A stretch of DNA of 64,000 bases from Burkholderia glumae LMG 2196 = ATCC 33617 (GCF_000960995.1 NZ_CP009435.1:2356001-2420000), one strand, 5' to 3'. Numbered from the stretch's first letter, positions 41,232 through 50,739 are shown. Translations and numbers: made by a program. The notes: a model not told the origin generated them from the letters alone.

Positions 41232-41920
41232 CGAGCGAGGCGGACGAATTCCGCGCGTTCGTGGTGGCCTGGATCGCCGGGTTGCTGGCCGCTTCGCCCG
41301 ATGCCGATGCCGTGGCGCGCTACCGTGAGCCCGAGGCCGCGGCGCTGTTCGATGCGCTCGCGCTCGAACTCGACTGCGCGCAGGCGATCGCCACGATGCG
41401 TGCCGTCCTGGTCAGCGATGCGGCGCCGCGCGAGGTGGCGCTCGACCTGTCGGTCGCGCACACGCGCCTGTTCGAGGGCGTGCACGGTACCGTGGCCGTG
41501 CCGCTCTGCGAGAGCGCGTACACCGGAACGCGCTGGGTCGATCGGGCCGCGCACGAGGTCGCCGCGCTGCTGCGGCGCGTCGGCCTGGACGTGCGCGGCG
41601 GCGAGCCGCCCGATCACCTGTGCGTCGAGCTGGCGCTGTTCGCGCGCCTGCTGCGCGATGGCAGCGCCGACGAACTCGCGGGGCTGGAGGCGCGATTGCG
41701 TCGCTGGGTGCCGCGCTTCGTCGCGGATTGCCGCCGTGCCGACCCGGGAGGCTTCCACGGCGCCTTGGCCACGGTGCTGGGCGCGCTGTTCGCCGCCTCG
41801 CCGCCGCCCGGCGGCGGGCCTGACGGCGCGACCGGCCACGCCGGCGACGTCGCGCAGGCGTGCTCGCGCAGCTGCCGCTCACTCGCAAACGGAGGGCATC
41901 ACCATGCCGAAGGAACCTGA
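41228..41920 (+). CDS. torD: TorD-family molybdoenzyme chaperone
   Basis: 230-residue cytoplasmic chaperone that binds the Tat signal of the TorA apoenzyme and helps molybdenum cofactor insertion before export. The all-helical TorD/DmsD character is visible (EPEAAALFDALALELD, then LSVAHTRLFEGVHG and VPLCESAYTG with the conserved PxxESxY segment, and PPDHLCVELALFARLL with the ExxPDH-like motif). It overlaps the cytochrome gene by four bases and the torA start by 17, so all three are translated together. The C-terminal 25 residues are Gly/His-rich and variable. Confidence 0.9.
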   Translation: MTSEADEFRAFVVAWIAGLLAASPDADAVARYREPEAAALFDALALELDCAQAIATMRAVLVSDAAPREVALDLSVAHTRLFEGVHGTVAVPLCESAYTGTRWVDRAAHEVAALLRRVGLDVRGGEPPDHLCVELALFARLLRDGSADELAGLEARLRRWVPRFVADCRRADPGGFHGALATVLGALFAASPPPGGGPDGATGHAGDVAQACSRSCRSLANGGHHHAEGT

Positions 41921-44381
41921 TTCGCCGCTCGCCACCGGCCTTTCGCGGCGCGCATTCGTCAAGGCGGCGTTCGCCACCGGCCTGTATGGCGCGACGGCCG
42001 GCTTCGGGCTGCTGGAGCCGTGCGCGCGCGCGGCGTCCGCGGCCTCGTCGGATGACACGCGTGACGTCCTGACGGGATCGCACTGGGGCGCCTTTCGCGC
42101 GAGCGTGAAGAACGGCCTCATTACCGGCGTGAAGCCCTGGGAGGGCGATCCGCATCCGTCGCATCAATTGCCGGGCGTGATCGACTCGATCTACTCGCCG
42201 ACCCGGATCCGCTATCCCATGGTCCGGCGCGCGTGGCTCGAGCACGGGCCCGGCGCCGACGTCGCGGGCCGCGGGCGCGGCGACTTCGTGCGCGTCAGCT
42301 GGGATCGGGCGCTCGACCTGGTCGCCAACGAACTGCGGCGCGTGCGCGGCAAGTACGGCGCGGGCGGCATCTACGCGGGCTCATACGGCTGGCAATCGAC
42401 GGGCAAGCTACAGCCGCCGCGCACGCTGCTCGCCCGCATGATGACCGTCAACGGCGGCTTCGTCGGCTACAGCGGCGATTATTCGACGGGCGCGGCCCAG
42501 GTCATCCTGCCTTATGTGGTGGGCTCGATCGACGTCTACGAGCAGCCGACCGTCTGGCCCGTGGTCATCGACCATACCGAGCTGATGGTGTTCTGGGGCG
42601 CCAATCCTGTCTCGACCAACCAGATCGGCTGGCTGGTGCCCGACCACGCCGCCTATCCGGCCATGGAAGCGCTGCGCAGGAAAGGCACGCGCGTGATCTG
42701 CATCGATCCCGTACGCAGCGAGACCTGCCGCTACTTCGATGCCGAGTGGATCGCGCCGCGCCCGCAGACCGATGTCGCGATGATGCTGGGCATCGCCCAT
42801 ACGCTGTATCTCGAGCAGCGCTATGACAAGGCGTTCCTCGCGCGCTACACGACCGGTTTCGAACGTTTCGTGCCCTACCTGACCGGCCAATCGGATCAGG
42901 TGCCGAAGGATGCCGAGTGGGCCTCGCGCATCTGCGGGGTGCCGGCCGAAACGATCCGCGGCCTCGCACGCCAGTTCGCCGCCAAGCGCACCATGCTTGC
43001 CGCCGGGTGGTCGATCCAGCGCCAGCATCACGGCGAGCAGGCGCACTGGATGCTCGTCACGCTCGCCAGCATGCTCGGCCAGATCGGCCTGCCCGGCGGC
43101 GGATACGGCTTCACCTATCACTACGCGAACGGCGGCAGCCCGGCGGCGAAGAGCCCGGTGCTGCCCGGCATCGACGCAGGCAACGCGCGCGCCGTGTTCA
43201 AGGACGCCGCCGCGCGCAAGATTCCCGTGTCGCGCGTGGTGGAGATGCTGAACAATCCCGGCAAGCCGTTCGACTTCAACGGCACGCGCGCGATTTACCC
43301 GGACGTTCACCTGGCCTACTGGGCGGGCGGCGATCCGTTCGCGCACCACCAGGATCGCAACGCGATGATCGCGGCATGGCGCAAGCTCGATACCTTCATC
43401 GTCCACGATTTCCAGTGGACCCCGACGGCACGCCATGCCGACATCGTGCTGCCCGCCGCGACACCCTACGAGCGCGACGACATCGAGCAGATTGGCGACT
43501 ATTCGAGCACGCACATCCTCGCGCTGCATCGGGTCGTCCCGCCGCTCTACGAGGCGCGCAGCGATTACGCGATTTTCGCCGCGATCTGCGAGCGGCTCGG
43601 CACCGGCAAGGCGTTTACCGAGGGGCGCGGCGAGATGGATTGGATTCGCCTCTTCTACGAGGCGGCTCGCGTGCAGGCGCGCGGCATGTCGATGGAAATG
43701 CCGGTATTCGAGGCGTTCTGGAACAGCAACCAGGCGCTGGCGTTTCCGATCGAGGCCGCTGCCCGGCGCTTCGTGCGCCACCAGGCGTTCCGCGACGATC
43801 CGCTGCTCAACGCGCTTGGCACCGCCTCGGGGAAGATCGAGATCTACAGTTCGGCCATCGAGCGCATGCACTACGACGATTGCCCGCCGCATCCGACCTG
43901 GATGGAGCCGATCGAGCGGCTCGACGGGCCGGGCGCGAAGTTTCCGCTGCATGTCGTGAGCCCGCATCCGCACAGCCGTCTGCATTCGCAGCTGTGTGGC
44001 ACGATGCTGCGCAAGACCTACACCATCCGCGATCGCGAGCCATGCCTGATGCATCCCGAGGACGCCTCCGCGCGGGGTATCGTGGACGGCGATGTGATTC
44101 GCGTGTTCAACGAGCGCGGCCAGATTCTGGTGGGCGTGAAGGTGACCGACACGATTCGCCGCGGCTGCCTGATGATCCACGAGGGCGGCTGGTTCGATCC
44201 CGTCGAGCCGGGCCGTCCCGGCAGCCTGTGCCGTTACGGTGACGTCAACAATCTGACGGTCGGCATTGGCACGTCGCGACTGGCGCAGGGCACCTGCGCC
44301 CATACGGCGATCGCCGACGCCGAGAAGTTTCACGGCGAGCCGCCGGTGCTCGACGTGTTTCAGGCGCCTGAGGGCGCATGA
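41904..44381 (+). CDS. torA: Periplasmic TMAO/S-oxide reductase, molybdopterin enzyme (TorA/BisC type)
   Basis: 825-residue Mo-bisMGD oxidoreductase of the DMSO-reductase family, terminal reductase for trimethylamine N-oxide or related N-/S-oxides. The Tat signal is SRRAFVKAAFATGLYGATAG. The molybdenum ligand is the Ser of GYSGDYSTGAAQ, as in TorA/DorA rather than Cys of Nap-type enzymes. Other landmarks are YAGSYGWQSTGKLQPPRTLL, FWGANPVSTNQIGW and the C-terminal MGD-binding VSPHPHSRLHSQL. There is no N-terminal FeS cluster motif. It ends the cytochrome-torD-torA operon. TMAO versus biotin or methionine sulfoxide cannot be decided by eye. Confidence 0.92.
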   Translation: MPKEPDSPLATGLSRRAFVKAAFATGLYGATAGFGLLEPCARAASAASSDDTRDVLTGSHWGAFRASVKNGLITGVKPWEGDPHPSHQLPGVIDSIYSPTRIRYPMVRRAWLEHGPGADVAGRGRGDFVRVSWDRALDLVANELRRVRGKYGAGGIYAGSYGWQSTGKLQPPRTLLARMMTVNGGFVGYSGDYSTGAAQVILPYVVGSIDVYEQPTVWPVVIDHTELMVFWGANPVSTNQIGWLVPDHAAYPAMEALRRKGTRVICIDPVRSETCRYFDAEWIAPRPQTDVAMMLGIAHTLYLEQRYDKAFLARYTTGFERFVPYLTGQSDQVPKDAEWASRICGVPAETIRGLARQFAAKRTMLAAGWSIQRQHHGEQAHWMLVTLASMLGQIGLPGGGYGFTYHYANGGSPAAKSPVLPGIDAGNARAVFKDAAARKIPVSRVVEMLNNPGKPFDFNGTRAIYPDVHLAYWAGGDPFAHHQDRNAMIAAWRKLDTFIVHDFQWTPTARHADIVLPAATPYERDDIEQIGDYSSTHILALHRVVPPLYEARSDYAIFAAICERLGTGKAFTEGRGEMDWIRLFYEAARVQARGMSMEMPVFEAFWNSNQALAFPIEAAARRFVRHQAFRDDPLLNALGTASGKIEIYSSAIERMHYDDCPPHPTWMEPIERLDGPGAKFPLHVVSPHPHSRLHSQLCGTMLRKTYTIRDREPCLMHPEDASARGIVDGDVIRVFNERGQILVGVKVTDTIRRGCLMIHEGGWFDPVEPGRPGSLCRYGDVNNLTVGIGTSRLAQGTCAHTAIADAEKFHGEPPVLDVFQAPEGA

Positions 44382-44507
44382 CGCCATGGGCTTCGCGGCC
44401 GGGCGGCGCAATGGCCGCCGCCCGGCCGCGCATCCGGTTCGGCCTGCATCCACTATCGGGCCGGCATCCCGCCCACTGCCCGCATCGGGAATCGCATCGC
44501 CGGCAGG

Positions 44508-44513
44508 TATAAT
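44508..44513 (+). promoter_or_regulatory. Probable -10 element of gltX
   Basis: Consensus TATAAT about 110 bp upstream of the gltX start in an otherwise GC-rich gap. The -35 region is not well conserved. Confidence 0.5.
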
Positions 44514-44623
44514 TTCCCCCTTTTCGTTCCGGTGCCGGCGGTTTCGCGCAGTCGCTCGCGGCGTGCGCCGTCACCGCACCATCATTCATCGGGCCGCCGC
44601 GAGCGGCCATCGAGCTACCGTCC

Positions 44624-46024
44624 ATGACACGTCAAGTCCGTACCCGTTTCGCGCCGAGTCCGACCGGCTTCATACATCTCGGCAACATCCGCTCCGCCCT
44701 CTACCCGTGGGCCTTCGCCCGCAGCACTCAAGGCGTGTTCGTGCTGCGCATCGAGGACACGGACGTGGAGCGCTCGTCGGACGTCGCTGTCGACGCGATC
44801 CTCGAAGGCATGAAGTGGCTCGATCTCGATTTTGACGAAGGCCCGTTCTACCAGATGCAGCGCATGGACCGCTATCGCGAGGTGCTGGCGCAGATGGTCG
44901 AAAAGGGGCTCGCGTACCCATGCTACATGTCCACCGAGGAACTCGACGCGGTGCGCGAGCGCCAGCGCGAGGCCGGTGAGAAGCCGCGCTACGACGGCAC
45001 CTGGCGGCCGGAGCCGGGCAAGGTGCTGCCGCAGCCGCCCGCGGGCGTGCAGCCGGTGCTGCGTTTCCGCAACCCGCTGACGGGCTCGGTGGTCTGGGAC
45101 GACGCCGTGAAGGGCCGCATCGAGATCTCGAACGAGGAACTGGACGATCTCGTGATTGCGCGGCCGGACGGCACGCCTACCTATAATTTCTGTGTTGTCG
45201 TCGACGATCTCGACATGAACATCACGCACGTGATTCGCGGCGACGACCATGTCAACAACACGCCGCGCCAGATCAACATCCTGCGCGCGCTCGGCGGGGA
45301 AGTGCCTGTTTACGCGCATCTGCCCACCGTGCTCAACGAGCAGGGCGAGAAGATGAGCAAGCGTCACGGCGCGATGAGCGTGATGGGCTACCGCGATGCA
45401 GGCTATCTGCCCGAGGCGGTGCTCAATTATCTCGCGCGGCTCGGCTGGTCGCACGGCGACGCCGAGATCTTCTCGCGCGAGCAGTTCGTGGCGTGGTTCG
45501 ATCTCGAGCATCTCGGCAAGTCGCCGGCGCAGTACGACTTGGCCAAGCTGAACTGGTTCAACAACCATTACATCAAGGAAGCCGACAACGCGCGCCTCGC
45601 GGCGCTCGCCAAGCCGTTTTTCGCGGCGCTCGGCATCGACGACACGGCACTGGAGAGCGGCCCGGAACTGGCTGCCGTGATCGGCCTGATGAAGGATCGC
45701 GCCTCGACCGTCAAGGAGATCGCCGAGGGCGCGGCGATGTTCTATCGCATCCCGGCGCCCGACGCAGACGAACTCGCGCAGCGTGTGACCGAGGCCGTGA
45801 AGCCGGCGCTCGCGGCCTTCACCGAGGCGCTGAAGACGGCCGAGTGGAGCAAGGAAGGCATCGCCGCCGCGCTGAAGGCGACGCTCGCCGCGCACGGGCT
45901 CAAGATGCCGGCGCTGGCCATGCCGGTGCGGCTGCTGGTGGTCGGCACCACGCATACGCCATCGCTCGACGCCGTGCTCGCGCTGTTCGAGCGCGACGTG
46001 GTGATTTCGCGGCTCAGCGCATGA
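44624..46024 (+). CDS. gltX: Glutamyl-tRNA synthetase
   Basis: 466-residue class I synthetase charging tRNA-Glu. The N-terminus has TRFAPSPTGFIHLGNIRSAL (HIGH-type motif HLGN) and LRIEDTDVERS; the KMSKS equivalent is KMSKRHGA. The order and length match proteobacterial GltX. Three tRNA-Glu genes follow about 700-1400 bp downstream on the same strand, an apt but not unusual neighbourhood. The frame is complete and the start ATG 44624 gives the conserved N-terminus. Confidence 0.97.
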   Translation: MTRQVRTRFAPSPTGFIHLGNIRSALYPWAFARSTQGVFVLRIEDTDVERSSDVAVDAILEGMKWLDLDFDEGPFYQMQRMDRYREVLAQMVEKGLAYPCYMSTEELDAVRERQREAGEKPRYDGTWRPEPGKVLPQPPAGVQPVLRFRNPLTGSVVWDDAVKGRIEISNEELDDLVIARPDGTPTYNFCVVVDDLDMNITHVIRGDDHVNNTPRQINILRALGGEVPVYAHLPTVLNEQGEKMSKRHGAMSVMGYRDAGYLPEAVLNYLARLGWSHGDAEIFSREQFVAWFDLEHLGKSPAQYDLAKLNWFNNHYIKEADNARLAALAKPFFAALGIDDTALESGPELAAVIGLMKDRASTVKEIAEGAAMFYRIPAPDADELAQRVTEAVKPALAAFTEALKTAEWSKEGIAAALKATLAAHGLKMPALAMPVRLLVVGTTHTPSLDAVLALFERDVVISRLSA

Positions 46025-46143
46025 GAGCGTGATCGACAAGGCTGAACGGGGCGGCGCGCGGCGCGGCTGACGTGGCCGCACGCCTCCTATGCCCTAGCTT
46101 GCCGATGTTTCGCAAAAAATTTTGCGGGTTTGGAAAAGGGGTA

Positions 46144-46172
46144 TTTACAAGCTGCGAAAAGCCCTCTAAAAT
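46144..46172 (+). promoter_or_regulatory. Promoter of the tRNA cluster
   Basis: A -35 TTTACA (46144-46149) and -10 TAAAAT (46167-46172) are separated by 17 bp, about 18 bp before the first tRNA-Ala. Confidence 0.85.
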
Positions 46173-46190
46173 CGCATTTCTGTTCTGCAA

Positions 46191-46266
<76 letters not shown>

Positions 46267-46476
46267 TCAGAACAGTCTCGCCAAGTTGGGCAGTGTTCGT
46301 TGCAGCGTGAAGTTGGATTGAAACTAACTTCGCGAGGCACGAAAAGCGAGTAAGAATTTTGGTCTTTGCTGAAAGTGATGAGCAGCAAATTCCAGTAGTC
46401 GGGTAAGTCCAAAAAGCTTCTGTCGGCTTCATGTGGGGTCACGACGGCAGGCTTTCAGGATGAACCGCTGCAAAAA

Positions 46477-46552
<76 letters not shown>

Positions 46553-46711
46553 TCAAACTGGTCTCGGCAGTGTTGCAGCAGGTTTGAGCAAACGGTGAAG
46601 TAATTTTGAAAAAAATGCTTCACAAAAGGTAGAAAACAGGTAAGAATCTCGGTCTTTGCTGGATGCGGTAAGCAGCAAATTCCAGTGGCAAGACAAATCT
46701 GAAAAGATTTT

Positions 46712-46787
46712 GTCCCCTTCGTCTAGAGGCCTAGGACATCACCCTTTCACGGTGAGTACAGGGGTTCGAATCCCCTAGGGGACGCCA
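46712..46787 (+). tRNA. tRNA-Glu (TTC), copy 1
   Basis: Acceptor GTCCCCT pairs with AGGGGAC. The anticodon loop CTTTCAC gives TTC. CCA is encoded. Identical to copies 2 and 3. Confidence 0.97.
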
Positions 46788-46865
46788 GTCATCGCGGCGC
46801 ATTCGACGAGTGCAAAGCAGGCAGGCCGGAGTTTAACCGACGCCGGGTTGTCGTGACAAACGTGT

Positions 46866-46942
46866 GGAGCGGTAGTTCAGTCGGTTAGAATACCGGCCTG
46901 TCACGCCGGGGGTCGCGGGTTCGAGTCCCGTCCGCTCCGCCA
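46866..46942 (+). tRNA. tRNA-Asp (GTC), copy 1
   Basis: Acceptor GGAGCGG pairs with CCGCTCC. The anticodon loop CTGTCAC gives GTC. CCA is encoded. An AAGCCCG/CGGGCTT hairpin with a short T run follows (46948-46983), a possible terminator or processing site. Confidence 0.97.
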
Positions 46943-47023
46943 CCAACGCAAAGCCCGTTCGGCTGCATGATGAACGGGCTTTATCGTTAGCGGCACAGGT
47001 AGTAGAGTTGTTCGCGGTACGCA

Positions 47024-47099
47024 GTCCCCTTCGTCTAGAGGCCTAGGACATCACCCTTTCACGGTGAGTACAGGGGTTCGAATCCCCTAGGGGACGCCA
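47024..47099 (+). tRNA. tRNA-Glu (TTC), copy 2
   Basis: Identical tRNA-Glu. The flanking spacer differs from those of copies 1 and 3. Confidence 0.97.
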
Positions 47100-47173
47100 G
47101 GATTCTGGCGTCGTTCGAGATTCGGGCGACGTGGCGGCAGGGCAGATGGCCCTGTCGGATAGCGAGAAAAGCT

Positions 47174-47250
47174 GGAGCGGTAGTTCAGTTGGTTAGAATA
47201 CCGGCCTGTCACGCCGGGGGTCGCGGGTTCGAGCCCCGTCCGCTCCGCCA
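47174..47250 (+). tRNA. tRNA-Asp (GTC), copy 2
   Basis: Same as copy 1 except in the D loop (GTTGG for GTCGG) and one T-arm base (GAGCC for GAGTC). A similar AGCCCGTTCG hairpin follows. Confidence 0.97.
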
Positions 47251-47324
47251 GCATGCCAAGCCCGTTCGGCTTCAGGATGAACGGGCCTTCGCATCGGAAG
47301 TGCAGCAAGTTGAAGTGGTACGTA

Positions 47325-47400
47325 GTCCCCTTCGTCTAGAGGCCTAGGACATCACCCTTTCACGGTGAGTACAGGGGTTCGAATCCCCTAGGGGACGCCA
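47325..47400 (+). tRNA. tRNA-Glu (TTC), copy 3
   Basis: Identical tRNA-Glu. The segment 47325-47555 repeats 46712-46942 exactly, spacer included. Confidence 0.97.
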
Positions 47401-47478
47401 GTCATCGCGGCGCATTCGACGAGTGCAAAGCAGGCAGGCCGGAGTTTAACCGACGCCGGGTTGTCGTGACAAACGTGT

Positions 47479-47555
47479 GGAGCGGTAGTTCAGTCGGTTA
47501 GAATACCGGCCTGTCACGCCGGGGGTCGCGGGTTCGAGTCCCGTCCGCTCCGCCA
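47479..47555 (+). tRNA. tRNA-Asp (GTC), copy 3
   Basis: Identical to copy 1. Last tRNA of the cluster, followed by a strong terminator. Confidence 0.97.
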
Positions 47556-47562
47556 AGTTGTG

Positions 47563-47592
47563 AAAAATACCCGCGTCAGCGGGTATTTTTTC
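47563..47592 (+). terminator. Terminator of the tRNA cluster
   Basis: A 12-bp perfect stem (47563-47574 with 47579-47590, loop GTCA) with A residues on the left and six T residues on the right; likely bidirectional. Confidence 0.93.
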
Positions 47593-47774
47593 GTCCGTAT
47601 CGAGCGTCGCCCAAGCGGGCGGTTTGCTCGATGGCGTCGTCATCGAGCCCGCGGCATCAACCCATCCCTTGACAACGCATCGCGCTGTCCCGGTAGCGCC
47701 ATGCGTGGAATTTGCCATTGCATCGGCGGCTCGCTGCGCTATCGTGAAGAGATCCGAGGATCTCTCTCGACGCC

Positions 47775-48242
47775 ATGCCCGATCCCACCGATGTCCGACT
47801 TTTGTTTCAGCTTCGCCCGGCCGAGCCGGACGATTTCGAATTTGCCGAGACGCTGACGCACGGCAACATGGGCAGTTACTACCTGCGCCACGGTTTGCAA
47901 TGGCGTACCGATCTGTTCTATTTGAGCTGGTGCGAATCGGAGAACTTCATTCTCGAGCGTGACGGTGAACGAATCGGCGTGATGCGGCTGACCGAGGAGC
48001 GCGATGCGCTCCATATTCGTGACGTGCAGATCCGCCAAGGCCATCGCGGGCTCGGAGCAGGCGGCTATCTGCTCGATACGGCGCATCGCTGGGCCCAGGC
48101 GCGCGGCCTGCGCGAGACGCAACTGCGCGTGTTCGTCGACAATCCGGCTGCGCGGCTCTATCTGCGCCTCGGCTACCGGCTCGCCGGGCCGCGGCTCGCC
48201 CAGTTGGGCTCGATCCGCTACATGGCGCGGCCGGTAGGGTGA
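47775..48242 (+). CDS. GNAT-family N-acetyltransferase
   Basis: 155-residue acetyltransferase using acetyl-CoA on an unknown amine. The acetyl-CoA loop is clear: IRQGHRGLGAGGYLLDTAHR (motif A, Q/RxxGxG/A), preceded by the beta-strand LHIRDVQI and followed by LRVFVDNPAARLYLRLGYRL (motif B). The N-terminal RLLFQLRPAEPDDFEF is typical. The ATG at 47775 gives the conserved length. It is convergent with the AraC regulator gene. Confidence 0.9.
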   Translation: MPDPTDVRLLFQLRPAEPDDFEFAETLTHGNMGSYYLRHGLQWRTDLFYLSWCESENFILERDGERIGVMRLTEERDALHIRDVQIRQGHRGLGAGGYLLDTAHRWAQARGLRETQLRVFVDNPAARLYLRLGYRLAGPRLAQLGSIRYMARPVG

Positions 48243-48267
48243 CGCGACAGGCGTCATGTCCACGGAC

Positions 48268-49167
48268 TCAGCGCATGGCGGCTTCGTCGCTTGCTGCCGG
48301 CCCGGCGGTGGTCGCGGTGGCGGTGGGCTCGCCCGGGGCGGGGTCGGTCGATTCGGCGGAATCGGCCGTGGCGGCGCCGGCGTCGCCGAGCATGAATGCG
48401 CGCGGGCTCTTGCCGAACGCACGCCGGAACATCGCCGAGAACGCACTCTGGCTCTGGTAGCCGAGTTCGTGCGCGACATGCGATATCGGCCGTCCTTGAT
48501 TGAGCAATGGAATCGCACGCGCGACCAGTGCCTGCTGCTGCCATTGCGTGAAGCTCACTCCCAGTTCCTGGCGAAATAGCCGCGCGATGGTTCGCGTGCT
48601 CGCGCCGACTGCGGCGGCCCAATGGTCGAGCGACTCGGCCTGCGCCGGGTGCGCGAGCACTGCCTCGCAGAGCGCGCGCAGGCGCTTCTCGGTCGGCATC
48701 GGCACCGCGAGCGGCAGTGGCTCGCTGCGCGTGAGTTCGTCGAGGATCAGGGGCGTGAGCAGCCGTTCTCGAGCCTGCGCGAGCGTGCGCACGTCGAGTG
48801 CCACGATCAGCTCGCGCAGCAGGCCCGATACTTCCACCACGCGGCAGGCGTCGAGGCCGCCCGGGATCGCCGATTCGTCGATGTAGAGCGTGCGCAGAAA
48901 CGCATCCTCGACTACCACGAGCTCGTGCGAGGTGCGCGGTGGAATCCAGATCGCGCGCGAGGGCGGCACCATCCAGGTCGTGCCGGCCGTTGCCACGCGC
49001 AGCACGCCGCGCGAAGCATAGGCGAGCTGCCCCCACGCGTGCGTGTGTTCGGGGATTCGCATGCGCGACGCCATCGGCCGCGAGCGCACGCGCAGCGGGT
49101 GTTCGGGGGTTGGCGAGAACTCGGGTGGAATGTCGATGGTGATCGACGTGGCGGCGGACGGTTGCAT
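48268..49167 (-). CDS. AraC-family transcriptional regulator with cupin domain
   Basis: 299-residue regulator. The N-terminal cupin (about residues 20-110; PEHTHAWGQLAYASRGVLRV, WMVPPSRAIWIPPRTSHEL) would bind a small effector. The C-terminal double helix-turn-helix is VGASTRTIARLFRQELGVSF and GYQSQSAFSAMFRRAFGKSP. A 40-residue Ala/Thr/Pro-rich tail follows the DNA-binding domain, which is unusual. ATG 49167 is chosen because the further upstream frame to 49416 is low-complexity shadow. The divergent gene encodes a gamma-glutamylcyclotransferase-like protein; no direct link is evident. Confidence 0.9.
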   Translation of the reverse strand: MQPSAATSITIDIPPEFSPTPEHPLRVRSRPMASRMRIPEHTHAWGQLAYASRGVLRVATAGTTWMVPPSRAIWIPPRTSHELVVVEDAFLRTLYIDESAIPGGLDACRVVEVSGLLRELIVALDVRTLAQARERLLTPLILDELTRSEPLPLAVPMPTEKRLRALCEAVLAHPAQAESLDHWAAAVGASTRTIARLFRQELGVSFTQWQQQALVARAIPLLNQGRPISHVAHELGYQSQSAFSAMFRRAFGKSPRAFMLGDAGAATADSAESTDPAPGEPTATATTAGPAASDEAAMR

Positions 49168-49433
49168 CGTGAGCAGCGCGGCTGGACGAACCGGTATTGT
49201 AGGACGGCCGGCCGGCTGGCATGCGCCGAGGCCGCTTGCTCCGATAATGAGCGGCGCGGGCGCGCCGGGCCGGGATGCAGCAGGCGCGGCGGGCCGACTG
49301 CCGCCGCAGGCGCGAGGCGGCCCGCCGCGGAACTCCGCGATGGCAATGCCGGTCGATTCGCGACGGGCGGCGCAGACCTGCCCGTGCACAAGCCGTTTTT
49401 CATCACAGGACCTCAAGGGAGAAGGACATCACG

Positions 49434-49838
49434 ATGCGCCATGTATTCGTCTACGGCACGCTGCGCGCCGGCGAAATCAACGACATCGGCCGCGCGGCGG
49501 CGCGCCATGGCATCGCGCCGCCGCAACTGGTCGGATCGGGCGTGCTGAAGGGTCGGCTTTACGATTTCGGTGCCTATCCGGGGATGGTGGTGGCCGATGG
49601 CGACGACGTCGTGCAGGGCGATGTCTATGCGATCGACGAGCGGCTGGTGCCGGTGCTCGACGAGATCGAGGAGGTCTACCCCGGCGTCACCGGCTTGTTC
49701 GCCGCGCGGCAGACCAGCGTCGAACTGGCCGGGCGACGCTACGACTGCCTGTACTACCCGGTCGACGAACAGTCGGTCGCGGACCGCCCTCGCATCGTGT
49801 CGGGCGACTGGGTCGGCTACCGGCTCGCGCGCAGCTGA
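49434..49838 (+). CDS. Gamma-glutamylcyclotransferase-like (AIG2/YtfP family) protein
   Basis: 134-residue protein with the AIG2/GGCT fold. The N-terminal VFVYGTLRAGEIND is the substrate-loop signature (YGTLR/K-G). The catalytic Glu of the family is in LDEIEEVYPG. It may cleave gamma-glutamylamines or gamma-glutamyl dipeptides, but many members are uncharacterised. GAGAAGGA precedes ATG 49434; the longer open frame upstream is shadow. Confidence 0.9.
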   Translation: MRHVFVYGTLRAGEINDIGRAAARHGIAPPQLVGSGVLKGRLYDFGAYPGMVVADGDDVVQGDVYAIDERLVPVLDEIEEVYPGVTGLFAARQTSVELAGRRYDCLYYPVDEQSVADRPRIVSGDWVGYRLARS

Positions 49839-49922
49839 AGCGCGCACCGCGCCGCTTCCCGTCGCGCGGCGGATATCACGGCCGGGCAGCGTCGCGCACG
49901 AAGCCGGCCGGTGGGCGCAAGC

Positions 49923-50696
49923 TCAGTGTGCCGCGCCTGGGGGCGGCGCCGAGCGCTGCGCGGTGCCGATGAAGGCGAGCAGGTCGTCCATGCGCGAGCC
50001 GGCGCCGGCGGGCGCGATACCGAGTTCCTCGGCTGGTGCGCCGGTGCGGTTGAGCCAGAAGGTGAGGTAGCCGTACCAGCCCGCGCCGGCTACGTCCCAG
50101 CCGTTCGACGACACGAACACGAGCTCGCTCGGGCTTGCGCAGAACGCCTCGGCGCCGAGCCGGTAAGCGGCGGCAGCGGGCTTGTAGGCACGCACCGCCT
50201 CGACCGACAGCACCTGCTCGAACAGCCCCGACATGCCTGCGCTCTTGACCGCGATGTCGAGCATCCGCGCGTCGCCGTTCGAGAGAATCGCTAGGCGCGG
50301 CGCGCCGGGCAGCTCGCGCAGCCGGCGCAGCGCCGGCACGGTGTCGGGATGCGTCGACAGGCACGCGTATTCGTCCATCAGCCGTTTTTCGGCCGCCGGC
50401 CCGAGCGTCAGGCCGAGCGCGCGGCAGGCGTGCCGCAGCGCGTCGCGCGTGATGTCCCAGAATGGCCGGTAGTACGCGCCGGCCGGGTCGGCCAGCGTGC
50501 GCAATTGCGTGTATTCGATCTGCTTGCGCCGCCACAGCTGCGACAGCGCCTCGCCGCGGCCGGCAAACAGCTGCTCCGCAGCGGCCAGCACGGCATGGAC
50601 GTCGAACAGCGTGCCATAGGCATCGAACAGGATGGCTTTCGGCCACGCGGCGAATGCCTGGGAAGCGGTGGTGCCGACGGGCGTGACGGGCGACAT
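49923..50696 (-). CDS. HAD-superfamily type II haloacid dehalogenase
   Basis: 257-residue hydrolase. HAD motif I is LFDAYGTLFDV (nucleophile Asp), motif II is AILSNGDARML, motif III the Lys in RAYKPAAAAYR, and motif IV FVSSNGWDVAGAGWYG. The SSNxWD form of motif IV is characteristic of L-2-haloacid dehalogenases, which hydrolyse short 2-haloalkanoates with inversion. It is divergent from a LysR regulator over a 134-bp gap with a dyad, so the LysR protein is a candidate controller. Confidence 0.93.
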   Translation of the reverse strand: MSPVTPVGTTASQAFAAWPKAILFDAYGTLFDVHAVLAAAEQLFAGRGEALSQLWRRKQIEYTQLRTLADPAGAYYRPFWDITRDALRHACRALGLTLGPAAEKRLMDEYACLSTHPDTVPALRRLRELPGAPRLAILSNGDARMLDIAVKSAGMSGLFEQVLSVEAVRAYKPAAAAYRLGAEAFCASPSELVFVSSNGWDVAGAGWYGYLTFWLNRTGAPAEELGIAPAGAGSRMDDLLAFIGTAQRSAPPPGAAH

Positions 50697-50739
50697 GGGC
50701 GGGACACTCGGGACGGACGGGGTGAAGGCGATTCTATTC

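Larger units (their letters stand above)
46712..47555 (+). repeat. Duplicated Glu-Asp tRNA cassette (231 bp, offset 613 bp)
   Basis: 46712-46942 and 47325-47555 are identical, including the 78-bp spacer. The middle Glu-Asp pair has a different spacer. This points to recent gene conversion or unequal crossing-over in the cluster. Confidence 0.85.
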
